From: Chamaelirium japonicum
Taxonomy: Eukaryota; Streptophyta; Magnoliopsida; Liliales; Melanthiaceae
Direction of reading: 5' to 3'
DNA: 64,000 nt
NCBI GenBank assembly: GCA_947650365.1
Contig: OX393555.1
Span: 12,958,340 to 13,022,339 of the forward strand
Position 1 is the first letter of the stretch; each line of letters opens with the position of its first letter. Below are positions 35,656 through 47,080 of the stretch, piece by piece. Under the pieces are notes generated by a model, which made no database searches, was not told the origin of the DNA, and was given only the letters and a program-made list of their open reading frames with translations. The position numbers and the translations under genes were made by a program.

Positions 35656-35822
35656 TCCAATCCCTATCTTAATTTCTAAAATTGACAAATCCTATGGGAT
35701 TTTTTATTCATTTTGTGCTTTGTTTCATTTCCTTCTAACAACTTTGTTACATGGTCGGTCCCATGCGTTACATTTTGTTGTTTTCATTGCATTTTAAAGG
35801 TGGGCCGCCTTGACAACATCGC
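35432..35822. mobile_element. Probable non-autonomous hAT element containing (CT)n
   Basis: ATGTTGTCAAGGCGTCACCT at the left and the inverted GGGCCGCCTTGACAACAT at the right form terminal inverted repeats. The CACCTAGGC words match the family of the element at 43705-44654. A (CT)n tract at 35591-35652 lies inside. The target duplication is not clear. Confidence 0.5.
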
Positions 35823-36239
35823 TTCCTGCTCTTATGATCATATCCATATAACAATTTTTGGTTGCAAGATTAATGTTATAACTTATATTTTCTTTTTCAA
35901 TGCAAAAAATGTTACCAAAATCTAACATTGATATTTGGTAGCTCCATTGCCAGTCCGTTAATGGCAACAAGCACAAGATGCCTTGCAATTATCGCGATCG
36001 AACCATCAACGAAAGAATAACAAGATTGAAAGGAGCAATTAGCGAGAAAAAAATGCCAAGCGGTATCCTAATAACACATCAAAAGAGGTAAAAATGTAAT
36101 TTCAAAAGCTTTTTGCACTAAACAATAGAGGGAAGGCAGAAAGGGTACTGTTAAAACTCCTACACTAAGAGAGTCTATAAGAATATATCGTGATTACAAC
36201 AAACTTAAAGACCCCAACTATACATCTAGCCCATCTAAG
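35823..36239. other. No gene seen
   Basis: AT-rich spacer between the hAT-like element and the hAT transposase remnant. Confidence 0.35.
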
Positions 36240-37590
36240 AGTCCCAACAATGATGAAGATAGAGTTTAGAATGGCTCAAAAAATCCCTCACAATAAACAT
36301 CGCCAACAAAAAATTAGAGAGAGGGATAGGGCCTATAGAGAGGGAGACCCTAGATTGCTGGTGTCCAATGCTAGAGCCTATAATGCTAGTAGTGTCGGTG
36401 ATTTAGGACCTTCAAGTCCCTGTACTAAGGGTGGAAAAGGTATAACTAGCACCCAACACCCTTTAGATGGATTTATGTTTAGGAAAAGCAAGTAGAAACA
36501 AACGACAATAACCGCAACACACATAAAAAATGCAGCAAGGAAAATGAGACTTTGTTGCGAATCTTTTTCTTTTCAATCACATCCCGGCAAATGCAGTGGC
36601 ATTCCCCTCCTTTAAATCAATGTGTGCATGTTACAACAGCTGGATCGGGATATAATCCTCATACTACATATGAGATTATTGGACCTCTATTAAATGAAGA
36701 GGTGTATGATATGCAGGTGTATATTGATAATTTCAAGATTTGTGGGAAGGAGAGGTTCCACACTCGTGTGATGGATGAAGTTGGGCTACTAAAAAATCCA
36801 TCATTATTTCCTACTTCATTGCAGCATTGGTACATTTTTCACAAGTTCATCGATGCATCTGACAAGGTGCATGATGCCAAGTTTTTTCACCTTATGAGCA
36901 AGGTCGTAGGTAAAATTAGAGGTAGCATTGGTACATTTTTCACAAGTTCATCGACGCATTTGACAAGGTGCATGATGCCAAGTATTTTCGCCTTATGAGC
37001 AAGGTCGTAGGTAGAATTAGAGGTAGCAATATTGTCCAAATAGTGACGGACAGTGATGCAACTTCAATAGAGTTGGGCAAATGATGGAGAAGAAAAAGAA
37101 GAGCCTTTTTGGATTCCATATGCCACACATTGCATCGATCCGATCCTTAAAGATACGAGTAAAATGGATCATGTCGAATGTGTTTTCAAGAAAGCTAGGA
37201 AGGTGACTGTATTCACTTATGATCATAATTGGGTGGTCAATGTGATAATAGAGAACACGAGAGATAGGAAGCTTCTACATCCAGTAACCACTCGATTTGC
37301 CACACTCTATAGCGTCGAAGAGTATACTCGCACAGAAAGACGGTTTGAGACAAATGTCGACTTCAAATGCATGGATCATGTCAAATCTAGACTATAGCAA
37401 AAAAAAAGTGGACACAATTGTTGTATGGGAAGAGATTATGAACATTGTGATTTGTACCTAGCTTTTCGTACAAGTTCTTAGATTGGTTGGCTCTGACAAG
37501 AGGCCTGTAATGGGGTTTATATATGAAGTGAAGAACCGAGCCAAGCTTGCAATAAAAAAATGAATCATCAAACGTCAGAGCAAGAAAGGT
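36240..37590 (+). pseudogene. hAT-superfamily transposase remnant (DUF659 type)
   Basis: Broken frames keep the order of the plant DUF659 hAT transposases. First an N-terminal segment ending PLDGFMFRKSK. Then IIGPLLNEEVYDMQVYI with HKFIDASDKVHDAKFFHLM (DUF659). Then VTDSDATSIELGK, YATHCIDPILKD, KMDHVECVFKKARKVTVFTY and TTRFATLYSVEEY. Then a tail resembling VLRLVGSDKRPVMGFIYEVK. The C-terminal hATC dimerisation domain is missing. Stops and frameshifts, plus a 101-bp tandem duplication at 36824-37025, inactivate it. Confidence 0.82.
36824..37025 (+). repeat. 101-bp tandem duplication inside the hAT remnant
   Basis: GCATTGGTACATTTTTCACA begins at 36824 and again at 36925, and the copies match over their full 101 bp with a handful of substitutions (e.g. 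GATGCATCT/GACGCATTT). 101 is not a multiple of 3, so it shifts the frame. Confidence 0.92.
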
Positions 37591-38289
37591 GTCAAAATAC
37601 TGGAAATGCATAGATAGTAGATAGGACAAGACTTTACAGCATCAATTGCAGGCAGCACGGCACTTTTATTTTGTTTAAAATTCAAATGTCTTGATATTTT
37701 ATTACTTTCAATACTTTAGATTACAAAATTTTGCATTCAATATATGTTTTAGGTTATTTTCTAAATCCCCAGCTTAGTATGGCCAAAATCTATCCAAGCA
37801 TACAAAAATTTTGATTGGGCCTAAAAATGTCATCAAGACTTCAAAGCCTAATGTTCAAAGTCAGAAAAAGAAGATGGAACAAATTGCAACATTTTGCCAT
37901 GTACAAGGCTCATTCAGTTCTAATCATGCACGAACGGGTTTCAAAACCATGCCGCTATGTAACTTTTTTCAATTATGACTAATAAGTACAATTTATATAT
38001 ACAATTATTACTTAAGTAGTTAAGCAGTCAACTAAGTTGTTTGATTATACACTTCAGGAGTAGTGGTTGTTCAACCTAAAGTCTAAACTTAAACCCTTAA
38101 AGGCTGACACACTTAAACTTTAAGGACTAAGTTGTTCGATCGTACATTCACACACCTCGGGAAGTGGTAATTGTTCAAAAAAAAGTCCAGAGACTAAGTT
38201 TGATTATTATTTTCAGCTTCATGGTCGGATATCTATGATTCTATGATGAAAGCGCTCATCTTCAAAAAATTAAAAATAATGAAAGGTAA
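37591..38289. other. No gene seen
   Basis: AT-rich sequence after the transposase remnant. TAAGTTGTTTGAT...ACACTTCAGG...GTTGTTCAA and TAAGTTGTTCGAT...CACACCTCGGG...TTGTTCAAA form a loose direct repeat (38030-38190). Confidence 0.35.
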
Positions 38290-38740
38290 GTTTACAATGG
38301 TAATAAAAATGTTTTAAATGTCAATTTTGATGTCGATTTTGGTCACTCAATAAAGGAAATTTGTCGGATTTTGGTCAAATGTTGGTGAAATTTTTTATTT
38401 TTAAGTAAAGATTTTGGTGATAATTTGTCAGATTTTGATAAAATATTAGTTATTTCAGGCAATCTCGGTCAAATATCGATATGTTATGAAAAAAAAAATG
38501 GAATGGAGGAAAAAGATGGATTTTTTCACTGGAAAAATATAGAATTTGTTACTGTAGAAGATGGAATTTTCAGTATGTGTCCCAAAAAAAAGTCGAAATG
38601 TCTGATTTCGATCAAATATCGGTCATTTTGATTGGCATTTTGTGATGTCGAACAAAAATTTGGTGCTATGGAAACTTTGGGCAATTTCGTGATGTCGAAC
38701 AGACATGTTTCGGTGATTTCGTAGGAAATTTGTCAACATT
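38290..38740. repeat. Dispersed repeat rich in GATTTTGGTCA, copy 2
   Basis: Longer relative of 29150-29440 with the same ordered blocks. The right end CGGTGATTTCGTAGGAAATT matches CAGTGATTTCGTAAGAAATT in copy 1. GTGATGTCGAACA occurs twice within it. Confidence 0.65.
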
Positions 38741-40390
38741 TGATTCCATGGTTGATCATAAGAACCATACAAGCATAAATTACTAAATTGGGTATTAAAT
38801 TCTTAATCATAATAAATAAAATCTCCCCATTTTCATTTTCTTCACTTCTCCACCCTTTCTTTCTCTTTCTGTCCTCTTCATTTACTTTCTTCCCTACCAG
38901 ATCTCCTACAATTGCATTATAGAGGTTATGAATATCATTGTTGATGCTTGCAATTAACACTGCCATCAAAGGGCAAAAGAAGAAAAATTAAAAAGAGGGG
39001 AAAATAGAAAACTTTTCTAACTAGAGAGCTGTTTTTAGAATATTGACTAAAAATATAACTTCTATTTAGTCACATCATTATCGTTTCTAACTATTACATT
39101 AGAGCTATTCTACAGATACCACAAAAGAGCCCCATGAAAAGAACTTAACAGAAGTGAGACGTTCACAAAGAAAATGTGTTGTACATCCAGTCAGTGAGTG
39201 AGTCCAATTCACCTATGGAACCTACAGCTTTTTATTGCAAAGATGCTTAAAAGTCATATTATTTATAACCGTAAATAGACAGATTTAATGCAAGAGTAAC
39301 AGAGTTGAAAAATGTTAGCAATCTTTAATAGCCATGGAGGTGAGGAGAACAGGTGTAGGTAGTGGACAGGGATTGAGAGAGATAAAAAAGTATACTCTAT
39401 GTTCTCATGCTCAAGAGAACCTGATATCAACGGAATAAAAAGAATTAGTTGTTAAAGCATTTTTCACCCAACGATATAGGTAACTCCTATAAGGTAGGCA
39501 TCCCAGGGAAATAATAGACAGGCATTCCATTATAGGTATTTTAATATGAGGGAATGGATTCTAAGGATCCAACAGCACATAATAGTATCTAGCTCTATCC
39601 AGACATGCCCCAATTAAGAAAAGGGTGATTTTTCTACTCCTGATAGAAGTTCAAGGGGAATTCGCTTTCATTTATGAAAACTCATTTCAGGCATCTGCAG
39701 CTTAAATACCAACTGCAGTACCGTATATCCTACCAGGAATCTTCAATGTCCGCATAACTACTTATATGTCCATGGTGATTTCGGAATCTCAATAAAATAA
39801 AAACCCACCTTAGATGTAGTGTATGCCACATATTTTCTTCAATCAAAACTCTGACATGGTGATAATCATGAGCACTGGTGCAACACAAATTAACTACTCA
39901 TTTTAACAATTCTCATGGATAAATTAGAAAACCATGCATGGATGAATGTTCAAGACAGTGTCAATAATCAATCAATAAACTTCCACGCATTATCACAAGA
40001 AGAATTTTCAATGTAGAAAAAAAAGATAGAAACAATGGCTTTGGCGAGTACACTGTAGTCAAACACATAAATGGATTTATTTGAATGAACTAAAAATAAA
40101 AAGTTTAGGAACATAATAAAAGCATGAGTAGGGAAACTGGGGTACTAAAAATTTGTAAAACTATCCATGGTTTATCTCTAGAAGGAAGTTGAGAGAAAGG
40201 AAGCAGTACTCGATAGATAATTGAGTATCATAACAAATTCAGCAGACAGCATGAAGAAATGATATAAATTTGTGAATTCAAAAGTCAATGAATTAATAAT
40301 TTGTTGTTTTAAAAATGTATATTATTGACTTAAAAAGTAACGATAATCTACAGCTCAATGAAATATAAATAATAGGCTGGATGACTTCAC
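38741..40390. other. No exon found; expected location of the SWIB gene's 3' end
   Basis: AT-rich sequence. I looked on the minus strand for the rest of the second SWIB domain and did not find it. The minus frame of exon 4 would end at 40355 if the donor at 40390/40389 were not used. Confidence 0.35.
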
Positions 40391-43300
40391 CTCCAGCTGG
40401 TTAGCTTTAATGTAATCCCAGACACGCTTAGATGCCTCAGTCTGAAGCATCTCCCTTTCCCCAGTTCCAAAAAAATTAACCAATGCATCAGATATAGCAA
40501 CAGGAATTCGACCAGTATCACGTTCAGTTGCAGACACGGCTTCTGCAGTAGCAACCTTTAATTTTTTTGACTCTGGACCTGAATGATCTTCTGCAAAAAG
40601 TAAAGCAGAGCCAACATCGTACAGCATATCGTAAGTTAATTAGCAGAAGAAATACTAACTAAAAAATTACTTACTTGTAGGTTCAAGAGGTATAATATGT
40701 TTAGCTAACAGCTTATTCATCTTAAACATGTCAGTACAATCTGTCTCAAAAACCAGACGTAGTTCATCATTGCATATGATCTTCCTTTTGTTACTAGGAT
40801 CTTGGAGATTATTTTTCCGAATGTATGCCCATAACTGCTTCACAATCTGTAACAATATAAGAGTTACCGAGAAAAGTCAATTGATGGTTTCCTATTTGCA
40901 AAGAAATTTTCCAAAAAGATAAGGATTTCAAAAGATTTTTCTTGGTTGGTTAAAAGAAGAACCTGTGTCCTAGCCATGGTTGGCTCACCAACAATGGCCT
41001 GCAGTTCTGGTGAAACGCCACAAACTTTACTTAAACCTCCGGGGCCACCTCTTCGCTTGACTCCAGCAGAAGCACTGTCATGTATAAATAAGTGCCAATG
41101 ATCAGCTCAAGCATCATGCAACACAAGCAGCACTATGAATCTCATCAGGCTAGCATGGAAAAGCAAAGATACTGGTAAAAGAGTTCACATTACTTTTACA
41201 TGTCAAACAGTTTGCATATTTGGTTGGACATAAGTGAACACACACACACACACACACAGAATAAACTTCAACACTACAGCATAAGCACCAAGTCTTGTGT
41301 TTCACTCTCCTCGTGGTCTGACTATCTTGGTCAACATTATCATAGGTCGGACAAAAATAAGTAGAAACAAGGTCGCAGGAATTATGGGGCCTTTTTAGAT
41401 GATCAAGGTGATCACATTGAGAAATTAAGGTTTAGATATGCTGCAACGGAGATATATGGTAGAAGCTCATGTTTCACGAAAATTTCTGTGAACTTGTTGA
41501 TGGCTCTGCAACAAGAAAATATTAAATTTGGGAATGATTTCATCACCCCAACTTTTTAATAATCTAACACACCCACCCCACCTCCTCGTCCTAGCTCCTC
41601 CACTAAAAGCTGCCACAACATCTGGGCCCTTGGTAAATAATAGGTGGCTCACAAGCATGAAGAATATTTAACATCAGGTCAGGGTTTAGTATATAAAAAG
41701 TGAATGAATTAATCCTCTAAATTGTGTAGTAAAAGGAAAGGTAGAATAGAGATCATAGATGGCATCTACAATTGGAAACGTGGAGATCATAGACCCAAGA
41801 TCACAAACACAGATTGTGAATCTATTATTACTCCCAACCGAATTAAGTTTGATCGTAGGAGGTCCATAGACATTAGCCAGATCAAAAAGAAGTTATCAAC
41901 TTATCATCAATTCTTTGCAGCACAAATATAAAGGTGAATCACTAAAAGAGAAACTATTCCATGCAAACACCCCAAGTAACCACAAAATGGTTAAACATTT
42001 ATCACCCCTCCTCTCCACCAGTTGATACATAAGGGCTAGGTGGCTTACTTCCAGATTCGCATTTTTTAGAATACAATTTTGGCAAGATTCTTAATCTCCT
42101 TTAAAAAGCCCTTCTCCTAGGTTTAGCACCCATACACCTGGTATTTAGGAAAAACTTTCATGGATCCGATTCTGCTAGACACTCTGAAACACTGAATCCC
42201 TTTGTACAATGGTTCTCAACAATTCATTGGATGGTTCAGACTCTAGGCTGAGGGTGATCGCTCTCGAGGAGACAGTCTTTTGTATGTTTTCAAGAATCCA
42301 TTCATCTATTTGGTTAATAATCAAATAATAAGGTGTGTTCAGTGTGCATAAATTTATAATCCCACAAACCCTTTTTCTCTTAAGCTATCCCACAATTTGA
42401 AAGTTGAAACGATAGTCTCCCTTGCCCATAAGAATGTGGTAGCCTACAAGCAACCTTGATGGGAGAAGGAGAAGAGGATGAACTCTCAGGTCCAACCAAT
42501 GGACGAGAGTTTCCTTTCCCCCAAGTGAATTCCCCATTGTTATTTTGTCATCGAACTGTAATTTGTAAAGGCACTTGTAAGTTGTAAGGTATATATCAAC
42601 CTGTGAAGTACAGGTACTTCAGAAGGACTGTCGTAAGAGTCCCGAGTCACGCTAGATACGGGTACGGCAATTTTCGTACCCGGTACGTCGTTTTGAATAG
42701 GGTACGGGTACCTGATTTGGGTATGACGCAAGTACAGCGTGGGTACGGGTACATGTATAGAAAATTAGAAGAAAAAAAATCAAAATTTAGAAAAAATCCA
42801 AAAAAATAGATAAAATAAATTTCTTTTTTTGTTACTTTTTAATTATACTAAAATTATAAAAAAACATCATTGATACAATACTGAAATTATAAAAATATTT
42901 TTTTTTTTATATAGGTACCTTGTCGTACCCGTACCATACTTTTTTTAAGATTTTTCCGTATCAGTGTACGCGTATTGCACCCGTACATGTATCCGTACTT
43001 CATAGGTATTAACACATGCCAAAGGCTTCTTAGAACTAGACAAGGTGATGGCATATTTACATGTTCTTGCTAGAAACCAGTATTTGTATAAAGTTCATGC
43101 AATCCAGTGATCCCTTGGGCCGGAAGGGGTGCTACTCTTTCCCAATAAATGACGTCGAGGATAGCCTCATGGCCATGTGGAAGGTCGAAGGTGGGTTTTT
43201 TTGTGTGTAGATAGTCAACTCTCGATGAGAGTTATATCCTCCCAAACATCCCAAATCTCTCCACAAAAGCGATATTCAACCTATCATTGCAAAAAAATAT

Positions 43301-45760
43301 TACTTTAACATAACTCCTTTACTATCCTACTTTTGTATAATTCAAACTATCATTGAAAACAAATTACTTTAACATAATTCCTTCACTATCTTATTTTTGT
43401 TGTGGTCTCCAAGCCTATATTATTCCCCCTATAGTCATTCAAAAAATACAGTCTCTCCTCCTTTTTGGTTGGTCTTCGACATTCTTGGTATTCTTTTCAC
43501 TTGATCTTAAGAGATATCAAGGTCTTGAACATCCCTCCACTTGTGCGTCTTTTTCCCCTCCAAGTAGGGCCCTCTAGTTTTGTAGACATGCCAGTTTGTA
43601 GATGTTAAGCAACTATCTCATCCAAAAGCTTAAGTTGCTAGGAAATGGGTCAACAATGTATCAGGCTACCCCCCCCCCCGCTTTTCACGTATAGCACTCT
43701 CCTATAGTGTTCTAAAAAGCAACCTAGGCGGCGCCTAAGCGCTAGAAGGTCCCCCACCACCTAGCGTAGCCCTTAGGCGGTGCAGAAAAGCAGCTTAAGC
43801 CCCTAAGCAGGGCTAGGCGGCCGCCTAGGCGGGTCTAGGAGGGCCCAACGGGTCTAGGCAGGCTGAACTTTCCTTTTTTTTAACCAAGTCTATGTCCAAT
43901 TCAATGCCTAGATTATCAATAAGAAGAAAAGGGAGAAGGAGCGAGGAGTAGATGTATTACTAACGACTAAAACTAGTAAGGCTCAAGGATAAATTGTTGG
44001 TGGTGATAATGAAGAGGTCGACGCCGGTTCGAGACTTACTTGGTGAATGGTTGGAGAAGCAATGAGAGCGGATAGTGTTCCAGTGCGGCAGTGCCTAGGA
44101 GAAGTTCTAAAAATATTATTGGTAGCTCTTCATCCCGTGAAATTAGAGAACTTAATGAAGAAGATTTTGTATTGGATGAGGAGACAGACGAAGAGTGTGA
44201 TGAGGAGGTAGAGTTTAGATCTAATGAAGATAGAGTCTTTGAGATATATGTAGAAGAAGAAGAATACTGGGAGTCTAGTATTATAGCTTATAGGAGAAAT
44301 GATATATTTTGTGACTTTTTTGTTTTGGATTGTACTAGAATCTTGGATATTTTATCGTAATATCATACTTCCATTTATTGTTGGTAATCTTGAATTTGTG
44401 GTTTGGATTTTACTAAAGTCATACATATTATCTCATAATATCATTCTTGTTTTTGTTCTTGTTAATTTTGAATTTATGGTTATGTAAATGATACTTATTC
44501 TTTAAAAAAAATGGTTGGAATAATCTTGAATTTATAGTAATTTTAAAACATATATATTATATATAATATCAAAATAATAATTAAAAATAGTCAAAACACC
44601 TGGGCACCATCTAGGCGGTCTAGGTGCTAGCGCCTAGTGTTATTTAGAACCTTGCTCTCTTGCACGTGGGAATTAAACAAATGGAGAACGATACTTGGAA
44701 CACTGGCCTCTAGAAACAATAGCTCTGATAGTATGTTAAGCAACCATCTCACCCAAAAGCTTAAGCTATTAGGGAATGGGTCAACAATTATATCAGGCAA
44801 ACAGTAGAAATACATCTTGATCCAATCGCCAGAATTGAGAAGGAGAAAAGAAAGAGAGCTACATATCTCTTGCCCTTCCACTTTATCCACATTTCCACCC
44901 TTCAGTATTTAGTCTTTGTGCACAAATCTGTGCTCTTTTCATTCCCACTCATTTAAGGAAACAGAAATAATCTCCACTAATTTATGTTTTCATTGATCTT
45001 TCATTTCCACTCACTCATAACTTTTATATTCTTTTGGGTTAAGGAAATCAAATGAGGAAATGAGGCAAAGCGTACTCTTGTCCGCTCGTCCTCATCTCGC
45101 CCGATTTGTTTCCTTTGGCGGAGTGGAATTGATTTTCCCTCTATTTTGGAAGGAAATCATATTCACCCTTCTGCAGGAGGATTCTTTTTTACTCAATTGA
45201 GGGTTAAAGAACAGCAGAAATGAATCCATTTCAGCAGGTGGATTCATTTCCATTGTCATTTCTTCTCAAAAGAATGTAGAACCATCAATCACCAAGAGGG
45301 AGAGACCCAAAGGGACCTTGTTGATCAAAACCTAATTTCATCCATCCCATCCACAATAATTCATCAAATCACCAAGTAACCAGAAGACCCAAAAGGGAAC
45401 TTGTCGATCAAAACCTAATTTCATCCTATCTACAACCCCACCCAAAAAATCCAAACAACCAAATACAATTTTAGCCACCAACTTAAACCAATAGACAAGA
45501 TCTACAAGAAAGAGAATTATACCGTTTTACAACCTTGAGGCTTACAGATTCCGAAACGACTACAGATGAAAGGGGTAATTTCATAAAATCAAAACCCTAA
45601 TCCGAAGAATAGGAAGAAAAAAGCCAAAAGGAGGCACCTTTCTTTGGGGGCGGGTGCAGCAGGGTGCGCGGCGTCGACAGCCGCAGGCATCGGGTGGACC
45701 TGTTTCTGGTGGAGCTGCTGCTGCTGCTGCTGTTGCTGCTGTTGTTGTTGTTGCTGCTGT

Positions 45761-45793
<33 letters not shown>

Positions 45794-46185
45794 ATATGCT
45801 GGTGGACTGCCGCCGTCGCGGCCGCCGAGGTGGCGGCTGGCATGGGCGGCGGGTACCGGAAGGTGAGCTCGTGGTGTTGGGGGAGGTGAGTGAAGGGGGA
45901 GACGGCGGGGCCGGCGGGGATCTGTAGGTGGTGGTGGTGGGGGTGGGGGAGGGTGTTGGGGTGGAATTGGGAATGGGGGTGGAGGGCAAAATGGTCCTTG
46001 GGGGGCCGTGGGAGGCCGAGGAGGAACTCCATCTGCTCCCTGATGAAGCCCGCCTTGTGGGAGAGGTCGAGGCCGAGCTTCGCCTCCAGCTGCCGGACGA
46101 CGCCGTTAACGGAGGCGGCGGCGCCGGGCCCCGCCTGCCGGAGGAGCGACTCCACGCAACTCGCTATCTCCTGGTCCGAAACCAT
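40391..46185 (-). CDS. DEK-C and SWIB/MDM2-domain chromatin protein, 3' end missing
   Basis: Exons on the minus strand: 46185-45638, 41074-40963, 40846-40675 and 40590-40391. GT-AG borders and phases (2, 0, 1, 0) all fit, giving 344 codons. Residues 1 to about 57 are a DEK-C domain (SDQEIASCVESLLRQ, QLEAKLGLDLSHKAGFIREQ). Then comes a Pro/His-rich linker with 26 consecutive Gln (about 132-157). A first SWIB domain follows (CGVSPELQAIVGEPTMARTQ, then LWAYIRKNNLQDP, then FKMNKLLAKHIIP), then a basic linker, and the start of a second SWIB domain (ISDALVNFFGTGEREM, then ASKRVWDYIKANQLE). Tandem-SWIB DEK-C proteins are plant nuclear factors related to BAF60/MDM2. The expected exon completing SWIB2 was not seen to the left; it may be far away or lost. 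The start Met is followed at once by the conserved DEK-C. Intron 1 (41075-45637) carries nested transposons. Confidence 0.85.
42601..43005. mobile_element. Non-autonomous hAT element, 405 bp, in intron 1 of the SWIB gene
   Basis: Inverted ends CTGTGAAGTACAGGTAC and CTATGAAGTACGGATAC (reverse complement of the right end). Flanks ATATCAAC (42593-42600) and GTATTAAC (43006-43013) agree at 6 of 8 positions, a decayed hAT duplication. Subterminal GTACGGGTAC words are repeated on both sides. No open frame. Confidence 0.8.
43603..44803 (-). mobile_element. SMART-type miniature LTR retrotransposon, split by a hAT insertion
   Basis: Terminal direct repeats of about 66-70 bp, TGTTAAGCAAC(T/C)ATCTCA to TCAGGC..., lie at 43603-43668 and 44734-44803. 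A perfect 5-bp duplication GTAGA flanks the whole (43598-43602, 44804-44808). Next to the right repeat, AGCTCTGATA at 44721-44730 is the complement of the initiator-Met tRNA primer site. Next to the left repeat, a C tract is the complement of a purine tract. Both mark minus orientation. Without the inner hAT element the unit is about 243 bp, the size of the SMART group. It is non-coding. Confidence 0.88.
43705..44654. mobile_element. hAT element nested in the SMART element, 950 bp, with coding scrap
   Basis: The ends TAGTGTTCTAAAAAGC and (reverse complement) CAAGGTTCTAAATAACAC are inverted, followed by CTAGGCG-rich subterminal repeats (CCTAGGCGGCGCC, GGCGGCCGCC, GCTAGCGCCTAG). Flanks CTCTCCTA (43697-43704) and CTCTCTTG (44655-44662) agree at 6 of 8. 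An 89-codon plus-strand frame (44091-44360) is acidic (DEETDEECDEEVEF) and may be the tail of a hAT transposase. The rest of the transposase is gone. Confidence 0.8.
45288..45426. repeat. Short direct duplication in intron 1 of the SWIB gene
   Basis: 45288-45345 and 45369-45426 share CACCAAG, AGACCCAAA and the phrase TTG(T/G)TGATCAAAACCTAATTTCATCC with few changes, period about 80 bp. Confidence 0.7.
45715..45792 (-). repeat. CAG/CAA repeat encoding 26 Gln in the SWIB protein
   Basis: Mixed CAG and CAA codons with no other codon over 78 bases. The CAA interruptions suggest a tract stable enough to be kept in frame. Confidence 0.93.
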
Positions 46186-46254
46186 GACGGACAGCAACCA
46201 TATAACGGCAGAGAAAAAAAAATAAAAACAAAAAATCAAACCCCTCGCCCTCCC

Positions 46255-46256
<2 letters not shown>

Positions 46257-46295
<39 letters not shown>

Positions 46296-46324
46296 CCCCT
46301 TCTCTCTCTCTCTCTCTCTCTCTC
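46257..46324. repeat. (CT)n tracts upstream of the SWIB start
   Basis: Two CT runs (46257-46292, 46300-46324) within 140 bp upstream of the minus-strand ATG, so GA on the sense strand of the likely 5' leader or core promoter. Confidence 0.95.
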
Positions 46325-46551
46325 CTCCTCGTCTGTCTCTGTCTCTCTCTTCCACCTCTTTCTCTCTCTTAAATAACAAACGGAGTGTCGGAAATGCCCT
46401 TGTTGGTTTTGGTGGAATTACGAGCCGATATGACTGGATTTGCCCCCCTCATGAGCGGTCAAGATCTGGCCACTTACGGTGAGATTACCAGTACCGGTGA
46501 GGCAAACTTGTTCAGGCCTTCTGGCCTTGCATGTATATTTGAAGGCCGGGG

Positions 46552-47080
46552 ATTTCTGCATATAGCCCCCTGAAAAGTGAAAACGAGGCTAATTATATAT
46601 TAATTTTTGGAAACTTCATATTTACATATCGATCCATAAAAACTAGATTCATATTTATACATGAACCCCTAAGATTAACTAAGGGGGAATATTCCAAGCA
46701 TATTTATGGTTGGACTCGTAATTTCATACGATAGTTTTACTGGGACAATTTTACACTTGGTTAGGATCGAAGAATCAAACAAAAAAAACCTAAATTAGGG
46801 CAAATGGAGAGTAGATGAGGTGGGGTTAATTATACTTTTGAGTGTAAAATAGTCATTTGAGACCTTGGGTTAAAAACATAACATTGCTAAAGTCCATCTG
46901 GTAACGATGGGTGAATGTAAACTATGAATATACATGGCTTATTCTCCACAAATAAACACTTCTTAATTTGAGTTGTTGATTTACACAACAAACCAATTTT
47001 AAAGGGTTGATATGTAAATATAAACTTGTCAGGGGTTAATATATAATTAGCTTAATATCCGGGGCTATATATGACATTCC
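46552..47080. repeat. Long inverted-repeat MITE, about 530 bp
   Basis: Left: TGCATATAGCCCC, then GGCTAATTATATATTAA, CATATTTACATATCGATCC. Right (reverse complement): GTCATATATAGCCCC, AGCTAATTATATATTAA, TATATTTACATATCAACCC. The arms extend at least 90 bp. No coding sequence; the exact ends are uncertain. Confidence 0.75.

Noticed and set aside
45644..46482. Cys-, Leu- or Ala-run proteins on the plus strand opposite SWIB exon 1
   Set aside because: Shadows of the CAG repeat and GC-rich exon. The minus frame has the DEK-C domain and correct splice phases.
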